A DNA stretch of 64,000 bases from Parus major (lineage: Eukaryota; Chordata; Aves; Passeriformes; Paridae): the NCBI RefSeq assembly GCF_001522545.3, contig NC_031768.1:8639403-8703402 (forward strand), in the 5' to 3' direction. Within the stretch, counting starts at the first letter, position 1; the number at the start of each line of letters is the position of its first letter. The position numbers and the translations under genes are program-made. The notes beneath the pieces are model-generated. The model made no database searches and had not been told where the DNA came from. It saw only the letters and a list, made by a program, of their open reading frames with translations. Below are positions 1-13,486 of this stretch, piece after piece.

Positions 1-2272
1 TTGCATCACACAAATTACCAGGCCATGAGGATGCTAGGGGTTCAGTGCATCCAGTTCTGCAACTGCACCTACTGCAAATTTGGTTTTCTTCAGCACCACA
101 GGTGAACACATGGACATCTCCTATTTTGTAAGTTCATTGACTAAGTAACATAGACATTAATATTCAGAAGTCTCTTCAAAAAGCAAAGAATAAAAGACGG
201 CTGTTTTCCACTTCCCACACAATTGACCTCACTTCCCTCTAGGCCTGAATAATTTGGTTTCTTTCAGCCTCATGCCTCAGTGATCACCTCAAGGTGATGA
301 GCTGAAGGATTCATCCATATCAGGAATGCACACAGCCATGCCTAGGGATGGACTGCAAGTGCTTTTCCTACTTCCCCCACCTCCTTGTAGGCATTCCTGA
401 AGGGAACAAGTGTCAGGCCAGACTCTTCTAAGAGTGCCCATATGTAGAGGCACTGAAGGGTAGATAATGCACTGTAAATTAAGTTTCCCTCCCTCCAGCA
501 GATAAAACTTAGAGAATTTCATTTCACCGCTGGAATCCATTCCCAAAAAGAGCAATGAGAGAAATAATGACAGCTTTGTATCAGATGCAGAGGGAAAAGA
601 AACATGGGAAAATGCAGGTAGCTGAAAATACCCTGATTTACAGATTCGGGCTCTCAGAAACAAGATACAAATATTTGTTTCTGCATGTACTTTCCAATTT
701 CCAAAGAGAATAAATGTTTAAAAGCTGGTATGTAAAGAAATAATATATTTGATACATATTGGTATGAGGTTTTAGGTAATACTTTAGTTTTCCAAAAGGA
801 GATAATGATACATTTATGAAATGCATTGATGAAGAACAGCAAAGTGTTAATTCAGTTCAAGAATAGACAATATATTACTACAATATATAATATTATATTA
901 TATATAATATATATTATATATTATTATATATAATATAACCCCCCTGAGTTTTTCTTTAACAATTCATATTCAGGTCAGTCTTCTCTCACAATACAGTATA
1001 CAAAATGCACATACTATAGAGACAATAAAAGCCTGCTGAGGAAAATAAACTGCATCCCCTATTAGTTATGAATGTATCAGATAAATAACAATCTCTGGCT
1101 AGTCCAGATCAGGAATGCCTTTTAACCCTGCAAGGCTGGAAATAAAAATGAAGTCTATTAACCTGTTTGTTTGGACGTGACAATTTTAATGCTTTGCACA
1201 ATACTAGTGACTTCAAATACTATAGAGAAGTCAATAAAAATGTATCAAGGAAATAAAAACCTGCAATTGAAATACAGGGATTTAATGAGAATCAGGCACT
1301 GCCTGATGAATCTTATAAGAAAAGCTAATGGAACTGTATTGCAGAACCCACTCTGACTTCTTAGTATCCCAGGACCATAATGACGTAGATATTCAGATAT
1401 AATTGGATAGGAGTGTGCAAAAAGCCCACTTGGGTTGGATGCCCATCTAGCTAAGCCACAGCATGGCTAAATGCACAGCAAATGTTACTGTGGAGCTGAA
1501 CATAATCAGGGAAGACTTGAATGTGGTAAGAATAAAGGAATGAAGCAAAATAAGTCAGTTTTTCACTTTGTTAAGGAGATTAACTAGCAAATAGATAAGT
1601 CAAAATCATTATTTTGGTGTTATATAAGACACAAATCATCCAAAGTCTCTTCTACTTCCTTAGTTTTTGTAGGATATAGATGAAGTTATACAACTACCAC
1701 ATTTATTGTATTTGAATAAATCATTTCTTCAGACATGCTTGTGCTCTGTATGTAACTGTAGTAATTGGCTTTTACCAAGTTTTTCTGTATCAGAAAGCTT
1801 CCAAAGATTTAGTTGCACTTACTATTATTGAAGAGAACAATACAGTCAGATCAATTTATTACACATCCTCTGGAAAGTCTGTCTGCTATCCTAGTCATGA
1901 ATGGATACTCTAGCAAGGTGAAATTCAATCAGAACTGGAGCCAGGCACAGACATAAGAGGATAAATATTTTGCAGCCTGCCAGCTGAAGCTGTCACAGGG
2001 AAAGGAAACAGGCTTTAGGTCTGTAGTGACAGAGGGATCAGGGAGCAGCAGCATAGGAAAAGTATTCTGAGACACTGAAGTGCCACCAAAGCAAAGCCCA
2101 GGGCAGCCTGGACACCTAAACCAGCTCTACTGAGACCATTACTGAGCTTCCTTTTTTGACTCCTTAACAACATCTAAGCATGCTAAAATCACTACTAAAT
2201 GGTAAAAAAAACAAAACATTTTAGCTCTAAATTTGAAGCTTCTGCTGCTATTAAATCTTTCTGTAGATCATC
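1..2272. other. Non-repetitive AT-rich sequence, left edge
   Basis: Apart from the AT tract at 870-940 I see no repeat, exon or RNA gene I can support here. Confidence 0.5.
870..940. repeat. AT-only low-complexity tract with palindromic structure
   Basis: About 70 bases of alternating ata/tat blocks (tataatattatattatata and similar) that can fold on themselves. It is a microsatellite-type sequence. Confidence 0.85.
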
Positions 2273-2699
2273 TTAATAAATCCATTTGGTTTGGCTAGGG
2301 CTGGAAGGAGAAAAATGATTTGTGCTTTTATTTATAAACTTTAAAAAGTGACTTCTGCTCTGAGAATCACGAGTTACATAGACAAACTTAAAACCAGTTA
2401 AAACTGAAGTACTCAAGGCTGGAAATTCATCTCTGTGGTCTCCATTCTGCAGCCAGCTTTCAAAGGCCCGCAATAAGTCTGTGATTATTTTTATGGTCTG
2501 CAAATAATAGCTCTGTAAGAACAGTTGCATGACTCCAGCTCAGTGTGGGCAAAGACCTGCATCATCTGTAACATCAAAGTCAGTTCAATGCCAGAGGGCA
2601 TCTTTTGTGCAAAGAGACTGGGATTATGAGCAGTTTTCGGGTGTGTTACTGTCCATTTCACAGGAAATACAGAATGCACACTCAGTAGGTTAAACTTAC

Positions 2700-2749
2700 C
2701 ACTATCCATGGTGATTGCTGTCAAGGCAGGGAACTTGCAAATTTCAAGT
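2700..2749 (-). other. Candidate exon, minus strand
   Basis: 50 nt with acceptor cctcttttgttcacag and donor AGTG|GTAAGT. It is open as LEICKFPALTAITMDS. Joined to the next acceptor at 2512 in phase, the frame would read about 19 more residues and end at a stop codon, so this could be near a C-terminus. Confidence 0.25.
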
Positions 2750-3659
2750 CTGTGAACAAAAGAGGAAATATCCTGATGAGTTTGCAAATTATAATCAATT
2801 TGGACAGGTTTCTCTTGATTCCCAAATACTGGTGCAAATACATCAGTATTAGAAACTCCAGAATCAAAATTAATCCCTCTTTAGAGTTATACCAGTACTG
2901 CATGCCAGCTGATTTCAGGAGTATAGGAACACTATCCAAGAAAAAGATAACCTTTGAAATAGTGGATGCTTTAACATTTTTCAAGGCTTTTCAAACTCAG
3001 AGTAGCAAAAATGTTAATATGAAATAAGAGGATGTGTATAATTTCAAACAAAACGCAACCTGCTTTGCCTAATTGAACTTTAAAGGTATTACATTCTCCA
3101 CTATAATTCCTTATACCTTAACTAACATTTAAATTCACTCTGCAGAGATCATCAAGTCAACTCATTATCTTTAGTCTATAGATCAGATTTTTTGAAATCA
3201 GAATGAACACATGGAAATTCATTCAGAGTGAGGTTCTGATTAAAACAGGATGGCTGCATAAAGTTCAAGGGCAGAACAAGACCTGCGATTTGGCAAAGGA
3301 ACTTGCACTACAAGACCTCACATGTTCTTTGTACCTCATCTTGGAAAGAGAACAAACAGGAGATGCTCTCAGTTAAGAAAGTGCCTGAAGCTCATTGCAC
3401 CCACCAGGCAGAGAACCAATAAGAACTGCATCTAGAGAAAGCAAGAATAGTGCAGCTCTTGGAGTCTTTCTTGGCATGGGAAAAGTCAGGAAAATAAAGG
3501 CTTTCAACAAAGTAAGAGAAAGGTGCAACTGCCTAAGTCAGTAGAACATCATGAGGTTAAAAGGTTTTTTATTAATAAATTACCTACTCTGAAGGGTTAG
3601 CACCAGTCTTCAGAGACAAGGTTATACATCAACATATCACACCACACAGATGTCCTCAC

Positions 3660-3720
3660 TTTCCATAAATCCAAACCCAAAATAAGCAAAACTTTCTGTA
3701 AAAAAGGTCGGCCACAGCTG
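3660..3720 (-). other. Candidate exon, minus strand
   Basis: 61 nt with a strong acceptor (ctttccctctttgcttattacag) and donor GAAA|GTGAGG. All three frames are open (one reads GRPFLQKVLLILGLDLWK), so the frame cannot be chosen. Confidence 0.25.
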
Positions 3721-6700
3721 CTGTAATAAGCAAAGAGGGAAAGTTAACGTTCCCAGCCTGGCCTGCCCAACACTGTAACTCATCATGCAAGAGCAGACTG
3801 CAGTACTTGCAGTGCTGAGGTGAATGGTGCTCCATGAAGACATCCCAGCCTGCTAACAAAACTGTAGGAGTGGCACTACAAGATGTGGGATGAAGGAGCA
3901 AACTGATTTTAAAGCAAATTCATCAAATCTCTGTAAAGGCAGCAGCAAATAAATATGAATAAAGAGCAGACATTAAGGCACTCTGAAATCTCACCACCAT
4001 AGTGTTTAGCTTGTTGTTACTAAGTATTGTAGGTTGACAGAAGCAGAGGGCTTACTTTTTTTTTCAGAATATATATAAAACCTATTTCAATAGCCAGAAT
4101 TTTTCTTGACAGACTACTTTATGCCAAAACAAATGACCTTTGTCCTCTGCTTCTTGAATAAAAATAAAGTTAGTGTCATTTAATGGTTAATCACATTGTC
4201 ACAACCCAAATATCTGTGATGAAGAAACTGCTAAATTTACTAAAATAAACAAGTCATGAAAGATTTAGCTGGTGGTCTATTTTTTTCATCTGTTGCATTA
4301 TTATTTTCTTTTGCCATTTATTACCCACCAGTTTCAGACAGCTGGTTTAGCAACAACCCCCCAGATAAACACACATCAATAGAAGAGGCAGCACCCAGGA
4401 GTGCTCCCTGGTTCTGTTGTGGCAGCAATGCAGTGAATTAAACATACATTTCCTCTTGAATGGGGTCATTCTTTCTGCAATAAATTTCAGTTAGTCTTTA
4501 ACATTTCATCCTTTTAACAAAACTTGATTGTGAATTTCTGCAACATTCAAAATAAAACAACAACAAGACAGAACACAAGAATCCACATCCATGAGTCACA
4601 ATCCCTTTGATGGCTCTGCCTACTTGGAACAGTGTTGGGAAAAGGGGGACTTTGCCTCCCCTCTGCTTCAGGATGTTTTCCACCAGGAGCAGAGCAAGTC
4701 GCTGCCTCTGCCTTGGCATCTGGCACTCAGCATATCATGTTCTCTGGGAATGAACACCAGAACACTGACACACAGGTTGGGAAACTGGGGAAAACACAAA
4801 GAGAAGAAAAAAGAAAACAGAAAACGTAGAATATCTTTTAATTTCTTCAAACAAAATTGTATTAGGGGCTAGTGACAAAATAAAGAGTTGCTGAAGTGGC
4901 TGCAGAACACAAATAATGTTTCATCTTACCACCTTCATTACAAAAGGAAACAGTATGCCCTTCTCTAGGAAATATCAAGTACAGCTTTTCAGTTAGTGGC
5001 TGTAGTGCAGAAGCTTCCCTTCATCAATCCACATTAGATTTTTACAGCAGTTAAAGTATTTGGAGCTCCCTGGAACTAATTACACCCATTCTCTGACAAA
5101 TGTGCTTTTTCTATGCTCTCCTGACTTTTCTCTCAAACTTCTTCATTTCCAAGCTCCCACAAACCACAGCTTTACCTTTTATTAAAACAGTCCCTTCTCC
5201 TAAAGGGAAGGGGTTTAATTATAGTTTAGTCCTCTACTCTGACACTCTTGGTTCAAACTGACTAAATAGTTCAAAGGTGGCTTGGAAGAAGGGATTGAAC
5301 AAAGACAAGTATAAAAATCTTTTCTGCTGTCATAGGCCAGCTAATAAAGCAGTAGAGGGCTGGTCACACCACAGGAACATCCTGCCTTACTACTGACTCA
5401 TTTACTCCTCTGTCCAACTCTTTACTTAGTTTCTTGCTTTCCTTATGGAAACACCAAAATTTGCTGTTCCATGAATTCCTCTTCTATCCATCCTCTGTAA
5501 GGTTATGCATCACCTTAGATATGTGACAACACAGTGGACAGCTCTGTAGCCCTACACCCATGCTGACTGTCCAATCCTGAGTTAATGGCAGCTGATCCAA
5601 CCAACACGTGACCTTTCCTGCTTGCTTGCTGTCAGTAGAATGGTTAAAAACCAAAACAAAAACCAATGAACCACACACCTCTAGTAGGAATTATAATGAC
5701 CCAGTGGCAAACACTGAGTTCTACAGCCTGTGAGGGAGCCCCCCAGGAGACACACCAACACCCCTGCTATTTACCAGCAGTACCCTGCTCACCACCAACA
5801 GGCTGCAGCCTCTTAGCAAGGAGAAGCATCTTGCATGGAAGAGGAACTAATACTGAAATAACAAAACAAGCTGTACATTTCTTTCCACAACTAACCTAAA
5901 TAATCTTTATCTCAATTCTGGAAGTACCCAAATCTTGCATACACTATTGATAAGCATAAAGCATAGAATATTTGTATAAATATTTCCAAAGGTGATAATT
6001 ACATTCTAGCAGTGGCAATCTCTCAAACTGGAAAGGTAACTAATTTCAGCATTAAAAGCTGCTGTCTTAAGAGAGTGGTTCTGCAGAATATTCTTGCATT
6101 TACTAGGATAACCATCTTTGGCTGGCAGGCACACACCTCTTCTGGGTACATTTCCTGACTCCAAGCAGCACGTACCATTAAAGGACAGAGGATCTGACTG
6201 AGGGCACACAAACTGCCTGTACTGTTCTCCAGCACTGTCATGTGTTCCAAGGATACAGAACATCGAGAACAAAGCGAGTCCTTAAGGGAAGGCAGGAGAA
6301 AGGGAAGGGAAAGTAAGGCTAATGTAAAGCAGCAGCAGCATTTTGCCTCGCCTAGTTTCTCACCTGCTGTGCTAAAAGGGACTTAAAATACTGCAAGGCC
6401 CCCTGCTCTTCTCCCAGCTGGAGAGGGATGCACATAACAGGGTTCAGGTAGGGAAGAGGGAAGTGGCTCCTTTTCCATTCTGCAACAGAACTCTGACAAG
6501 TGGTACAGCTTTAGTTTTGTAATCTGTACAATTCATGAAGCCAAAGAGCTACATAATTTCTTAAAGCCATCAATATTTAGATTCTTCTGGAGCTTTTTAT
6601 GAAAGCAGGTCCATTCCAGAGACACTTAACTAAAACATCAGTAGACATTCAGTATAAAAATAAACCCCATTCTAGCTCCTCAGTCCCCAGCCAGGTGCAA

Positions 6701-7740
6701 AGCAACAACTGAAACACTCCTGGGGAAGGTTTGTTTAGAAGAAATACTAAAACATTATCAATCTGACTTCCTGTGTAGCTATTTAATTATCTGACAGCCA
6801 TTTATACAGAATGCATTATGTGCCTGCCTAAAAATCCCACTCCCAGCACATCCTTTACATGCTTGGAAAGACTACAATTTCATCTACTGTATCTACTTCC
6901 AAAGAGCTTTCTCCCCAGGAAAAGCCTACCAAAGAATTCATTGATTCAAATGCTGGAAAAATAAACTGATTTTTCTCTGAACAGGAATTCCATAGGATAT
7001 GGGAGAACCCTGTATTTTTTATGTTCAGTTTGCTTGCAAAAGCAAGGTTTACCTAGGGAATTTGGGGGGAATAGAGAGGGATAGAACACTTTGGAAACTA
7101 CTCTGTCAGACAAGAATGCAAAATATTTATCCCACCTCAGACTATGTGGGCCAAGAATAAAAGTAAAACAGAGATCTGTAAAACCTTCTTTGTGTATTCT
7201 ATTTGATCACAGCATTATAAAACATCATCATTAATTTAGGCACCCAAAACCACAAACCAGATCACTCAGAGGAACCTGTACTTAGCAAGCTGCCACTGCA
7301 CCCTAAACCCAGTGAAACAGATCATTGCTCACAGAATGAGCAGGCATAGGGCACACCACCACCCTGCTAGCAGAGAGAAGGAAGTTCCTCAGGACTACAG
7401 CTAGAGAGACTGAGTCTGACCTTTTGCCTCAACTTCATTAACCCATCTCACTCTGTGTTTTTTGTTCTGTTTAAGCTGTGGTGATATTCTGGCTGGTTAT
7501 TTTCTGGATACTTCCAGAGGTTCAAAGCGGGAATTGCTATAAGCAAAGATTTATCTTCCTTCCTCTCCCCTTTAAAAACCAAATAAGAACATTCTCCTGA
7601 TACATCTTGGCAAGCAGGACATTTGGCAGGAGAAGTAACCAAACTCTTTACAGAAAGTGAGAATTTTGGTGGATTGCATTGTTTCAAAACTCCTGGAGAC
7701 CATGTGAGGCAGTTCCTGGGACGCATAATTGAACACTTAC

Positions 7741-7804
7741 ATAACCATCTGTGTGGAAACCAGAATTCCACAAATCCCCAAGAGACCATGTCTTTCCGAG
7801 CAGC
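7741..7804 (-). other. Candidate coding exon, minus strand
   Basis: 64 nt with a good acceptor (aaaattctcctccacag) and a consensus donor TTAT|GTAAGTG. In the phase carried from 8,214 it reads G-CSERHGLLGICGILVSTQMV. Other frames are also open, so the frame is not secure. Confidence 0.28.
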
Positions 7805-8213
7805 CTGTGGAGGAGAATTTTAGACACCTCACTTTTCTGTAAGCTACTGTCACAAGACATTGCTTTAGGTTATACAATTTCCTATGCCTTAGGAATTCAA
7901 ATTTAGAGCATTTAACTTGATAATCCATTGAAATGTTGATATAACAATTACCAATTCCTCTCCTTTTTCAAGTGAGAATGATGAACAATTAAAGCTTTCA
8001 CAGTAGGATGTGTTTTTATCCTGATTTTGTTTGGACACAAAACTGATGCTATGTCACTTATCTTTCCACATTCTGTTCCTCCACCACTACATTTTAACTA
8101 AATCTGACACTGAGATTTCTTCCAAGCTCCCATACATTTTCCATGAAAATCAATGACCAAGAAGAACAGAGAAAACACATTAATGCTCTTCAGTGAAGTG
8201 AAGATGGGTTTAC

Positions 8214-8255
8214 CAATTGCAGCATTTATCTCAGCACTGACGGTGCCTTTGGCAG
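8214..8255 (-). other. Candidate 42-nt microexon, minus strand
   Basis: Acceptor gataatgatttccag and donor ATTG|GTAAAC. Entered in phase 1 it reads A-AKGTVSAEINAAI, and it leaves phase 1. Same length and phase as the 8,905-8,946 candidate. Confidence 0.28.
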
Positions 8256-8904
8256 CTGGAAATCATTATCTATTTTTCCAGCAGGAAGTGGGCAGTCAAG
8301 AAGCAAACACCATGTCCAGGACCAGGCACAGCTCCACAGCCCTTTGCAAGGGAACAACAAGTAGGTTGAAGAGATGAGAACAGGTAAAGAGCACTGCCAG
8401 CAAGCACATTTGAGATGTCAGAATATTGTGATTTGGGGTAGCAGCTGGATAACAAGGATAAGCATGATAGGGAATGGAGGGGAAGTCAGATTAATAGTGG
8501 GAATGGTGCAAAGGTAACAGAGACAGGAACACAGCTTCACTACACATCTGGTGCTCCCTGACCTAATTAGTGTTTGGGTGCCAAATCTAACTTGTCAGCC
8601 ACTTGGATATCATCAATTCTAATTTAGGCTTGAACAGTGAGACTCTTTATCTGAAACAATTACAGTGGCCATGAACAATAACCTCTAAGTGCATAATAAT
8701 GATCTCTATCCATGACTACACTCACATTAGCTAGGAATGCAGAGCACTAGGAGTGCACATGAGCTAAACAGCTGGTGCTGAGGACCCAACACTTACATAA
8801 CACAGGTCAATAATTTTACTCTGGGGTAGCTCTAATTTGTTTTCATGAGCTGAGAACAGTCTGGCAGTAGGACTGCAGCTCTTGGAGTTTATCTTCTGGT
8901 TTAC

Positions 8905-8946
8905 CTTCATCCAAAAATATCTCAGTCTGAGTGAACTGAAAGGTTT
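8905..8946 (-). other. Candidate 42-nt microexon, minus strand
   Basis: Acceptor tgctttggtttgcattgcag and donor GAAG|GTAAAC. Entered in phase 1 it reads E-TFQFTQTEIFLDE, and it leaves phase 1. Length divisible by three. Confidence 0.3.
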
Positions 8947-9270
8947 CTGCAATGCAAACCAAAGCACAGTAAGTAGCAACAATTGGAAGATTCCTAATCT
9001 GTACCAAAATGCAACTGCAGATACACCCAACATGCACTGTATGACCACACTCACAGCAGTAAGTAGTTGAAGAAGAAACCTCTATAAAAATGATTTCTCA
9101 GTAAAGAGCCAAAGGTTGTTATGGGATGATAGTGAATGTTTGAGAAAAACTTTCTGTGAGGCTACAAAATTACTCTGATAAATAAGTCGATGAAAGCAAA
9201 GGTAATGTGAGGTCCTCTGTCAAACTAAAAAACAAATGAAAACTTCTTAAAAATAAAAAAAAAATCTCAC

Positions 9271-9351
9271 CACAGTCAAAGATATTTCTGAAGCAGTCTC
9301 TGTGTTTGTCTTCATCTTCAAAACTTATGATCTTGAAATAGAAATTATACC
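9271..9351 (-). other. Candidate coding exon, minus strand
   Basis: 81 nt with acceptor gtgtcctgtgtattagcag and donor TGTG|GTGAGA. It is open as YNFYFKIISFEDEDKHRDCF and RNIFDC. The same frame stays open back to an alternative acceptor (ggtttttagccttag), which would extend the exon to 9383 and add about ten residues. It leaves phase 1. Confidence 0.33.
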
Positions 9352-11007
9352 CTGCTAATACACAGGACACCACAGGGCCCAATCTAAGGCTAAAAACCTG
9401 AAATGCTGGAGTAGTTTCTCAGAAACACCAGAAAAAAAGAGACACACAGAGACAGCTAATCCAGGAGCTATGAGACAACCTAGCCAGCCCTCACCTCCCC
9501 AAACAAAACAAACTCATTCTTCCCACACACCCCTAAGGAATGGAAACTTGCAATCACAGAAAACAAAATTAACATCTAGTTTATGATCACCATTACTGAT
9601 ACTTTCAATAAATTTCTCTCCAAAACATTACCAGCTTCTAAAATTATAAAGTAACACACAACATCAATACATAATAAGTGAGAGAAAGTACATAATCCCT
9701 TTGCTACATATTTACAGGTGGCTGAAGTGTTAAATAATGTATTGATAAAAACCTATGTTATACTAGCAAACTTTTAGCTGCTTATTAAATATCTACCATG
9801 TATTTTTTTTTAATTTATAGAAAGATAAAATAATCAATATACCTGCTAGAACTTTTAAAGAAAAAACCCCACATGAACTGTATCAGAATAATGGAGAATG
9901 TTTTCACACACAGCCCTAAATTCGGAGTTTTGAATGTGCATTCATCTTATTTCCTCCCCTATTCTGTCCCTGTTTTCACACAAATGAAACATGTGCACCT
10001 GTTCTCTAGATTACAAACAAGCCAGCTTTGATTTTGTAGTTAAGACCATCTCCTGATGCTTCACAGCCAACAAAGTGGGGAATAGTCAGCAGCTCCCAAC
10101 TTCAGCTGAAAACTGCATTGTATGTGGATTAAAAATGACATGTTGCTATTTATTTGGAAAGAAGGAAAATATCCTTTGTGCTTAAACAATCACTGTGTAA
10201 CAAATCTCTCAGTTCCGAGAAGGCAGACATTCAGCTGATCTAACTGTAACACATGCAATACATTGCAGTCAGCCATTATTTCTCAAAACACCAGCAACTG
10301 GAGGGTACCCAGTGACCTCAGCTGACATGGATGTAAATAGCCAAAGGACCTGAAATTTCACATTTTGTATAATTCATGCAACTTGCTGCCATAGGATGCT
10401 ATTCAGGACAAAAGTTCTTCAGATATAGCTTTTATTGGTAACCACCTGGCTGTGAAAGGAATCCAGTGCCCAGTATGAAATGGGTAACTATGTCCAGTTC
10501 CTCTCCAAAGTGATTTAAAACTGGATTAGGACCAGGGGAGTAAATATCAGCACATAATGCCATGACACAACTAGAAACCGAGTTGATACATGGCATGTGG
10601 TCTCTAAGGATCCTACTCACTACCTACAATCTCTCTTTTTCTGGTCTCCCAAATCAACACATCAAAGCATTCATAATAAATAGAAAGTAGAGTACAGCAA
10701 TGTTTTCTGCCTTTTAAAAGCATATATGGGTTAGGTAGGGAAGGAAAAAAAAAAGTAAAAAGTACTACCTTTATTTTAGATTATATCTCTCTAGACATGT
10801 GAGACAAGGGCCAAGGAACAATCTCTGGACACAGTCCATTCACAAAAATGTAATTTCATTACAGGTACAGTGTTTGTCTGCTCAGAAAAGGTCACAAGAT
10901 CAAAGCTAACAATGTACCATTTATCCTCCTCCAAAACTCTTAGAGATACATTCTTCCCCAACACAACTTATAAAGCAAAACCATGACCCAAGTGTCATAA
11001 ATAATAC

Positions 11008-11093
11008 CTTTACAGATTTTCCAATAACACAAACTGGTTGTACAAGATTCAGCCTCCAACTCTATTAATCTGTACCCAATATTCAAGTCTTCT
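11008..11093 (-). other. Candidate coding exon, minus strand
   Basis: 86 nt between acceptor ctctctttttctgtgaaaag and donor AAAG|GTATTA, open for 28 codons (EDLNIGYRLIELEAESCTTS and on). It leaves phase 1, which fits the next candidate at 9,271-9,351. No family was recognised. Confidence 0.28.
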
Positions 11094-13274
11094 CTTTTCA
11101 CAGAAAAAGAGAGACCTGACAATTCCATATATTTGAAAAAAATTTTCCTCAACTCACTGAAGTTTTTTTTGGAATATTGTGAAAGACAAGCAGCAACAGC
11201 TACTTTTAAAAATCAGACTACCTCTAAACTACCAGTATTCTTCAAGTAGCTATTAAGAAACCCCAGAAAGATTCTAGATCTCAGAGTGTGCATTTTTGCA
11301 ATAAAAGGGAACCTGGGTGATTTCACATTGGTAACTTTATTTTGTGTACAATAATTTTACAGCAAACACAAGATTACTACTTAATGAAGTTTATTTTGTT
11401 TTTCTGTGATGAGGCAACATTATTCCCTGTAAAGAAACTGCTTTTAGCATTTGTTTGGTAGGCCAGTGTCTAACACCCCATTTAATTTAGAAAAATTAAC
11501 CCAAACCAAAACCAGTAATTCCTTTGTGAAGTGCCAGAGAAATGTGCAAACAAAGCCTTCTCTTCCAAGCATTTACGCTCCGTCAGCATGTTTTAATATA
11601 AATTTCCACCCTGCCTGTCCTTCCCTGAAGCAATGCATATATGACAACATTTCAGAGTGTTTTAATGGGATTTTCCAGTCAACCAAAAATCAAATTGCAG
11701 AGAAGTTATGAAAGAATCATAAACACGTATTTCATCTTATTGAATTATATGGTAACTAGGCAAAAGATAATGAGGCAAAACTCCTTCAGAGATTTTATTA
11801 AGTTTTCTGTCATACTGGGGAATTGCATAAAGAGAGCATACAGAGAGTTGTACACCACCAGAATCCACAGAGCAGAAGCAGTAAAACAGAAGGGTAAAGA
11901 GCCCTACAAACCAGAGGGGGAAAAAAAAAAAATAATAAATTTTAAATACTAAATACTCTTATTTCCCTCTCAACACTCACGTCCATTATGTCTCACATAA
12001 CTTTTCCTGAATTTCCAGACACATGAAGATGCAGACATTTTCTTAGTGCATTGCACTTAATTTTTTTTCTGAGTAGGATTTGAACAAACCTAGCTGTGAA
12101 GCTCTTTTACACATTTAGGGTATAGCAAAACATGTTTTGACTTCAGCCTTGAAGAGAAGTCAAGGAATTTCTCCTCCTTTCCCACCACTGCCACCCACAC
12201 TTTACTGGAGATCAGCCCCCTGAAGTGGTTGATGCAGTTCTGTGCTCTGCACTTCAGCTTTGTCATCACCTCTCCCACTGATCTCTCTCTCCTCCTGTGC
12301 CGCTCTGCTCCACAGGACAGCCACAGAAAGGAAATGTGAACTTTCCAGACTACACCTGCCACCCAAGACAACCTCTCAGGGAGCTAGTTTTGCAACCCTT
12401 GTGATCTCTAGTCCAACAATTTTACTCATGGTCCCTTCCAATCAACTACTATGGAGCAGTAGAAAACCTTAAATTCATGGCAGTTTTCCTAAAGGAAGCA
12501 CACTAATCTAGAGGATGGAGGTATCTGAACATCATAACTGGAGAAAACTCTGGAAGATGAACTAACACTAATTCAAGCTGTCATTTATGAGGAAATAAGA
12601 ATCACAGTGAAGTTCTAAGTCATAGCTGATCAATCACACAGAATAAATCCATACCTACTAGTATCTAGGTCATACTTAAAAACAATTTTTTGCATTTTCC
12701 AACATTGTAAAAACATTAGAGCATCTCCCAAAACTAAAACAGTAATTCTATTGTTGCTCTTGTACTCCTTATGAAGTGAGTCAGTACAGCACCCATTCTG
12801 TCTGAGTAGGAAGCACAAAAATGGATGTAATAGAAAAAATTCAGAGGATGTTCATATTGAACTTTCTAAAATTCATATGCCAAACTGATGTGTCAAATTT
12901 GTGTGTGCAATTAATTGTATTTGAAGATGTGATTTATCTTAGTTGTGTCAAAAGCATACACAGAAAAAAGATAAAGTTAGCTCTTGAAAACTTCATTCAT
13001 AACTGACAGATTCTCTAGAGAATCTAATATATCTAACATTTTTTTCTTGGAAGATGTTCCCCTATTCCCCCACAAAGCTGAACACCTACTCCAGGATACA
13101 GAAAATGTGGAGGAGTCTTCTAATGCAAAAAATACACCACTGATATTTTTTTGGTCTCTCATTCACATATATAATACACTGCAGAAGTCATTGGAGAGAT
13201 CCTAGAAGTTCTGCCCATCAGCAGGTGCATCTCCACCTTGTGTATTTCTGGTGTAGATCACTTCACCCGTACAG

Positions 13275-13486
13275 TTTCATAGAACCATAGAGCAGCCAAG
13301 GAATGCCAAAAGATTGTCTGGTCCAACCTTTTGTGTGGAAGGCAGCCTTGATGAAGTTATCTAGAATCCTGTCCAATTGCAAGAAACAACCCTTCTAGTT
13401 ATGGGGACCCCCCCATGTTCTTGGGGAGGTTGTTCCAGTGATGACTGAGCTCAGTGTAAAAGGTTTCTTTCTTACACCAAGATGAA
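13275..13486 (-). mobile_element. CR1 LINE 3' fragment
   Basis: Begins with the inverted CR1 tail (tttcatagaaccatagagca), then 'gattgtctggtccaaccttt' and 'gaggttgttccagtgatgac', matching the complement of the CR1 3' end in order. It is diverged and 5'-truncated, and the only clear LINE copy left of the CpG island. Confidence 0.85.

Noticed and set aside
12090..12470. Possible retroelement piece with 'catggtcccttccaatcaac' near 12,430
   Set aside because: It only resembles a CR1 tail over about 25 bases, and the rest could not be aligned to any element by eye.
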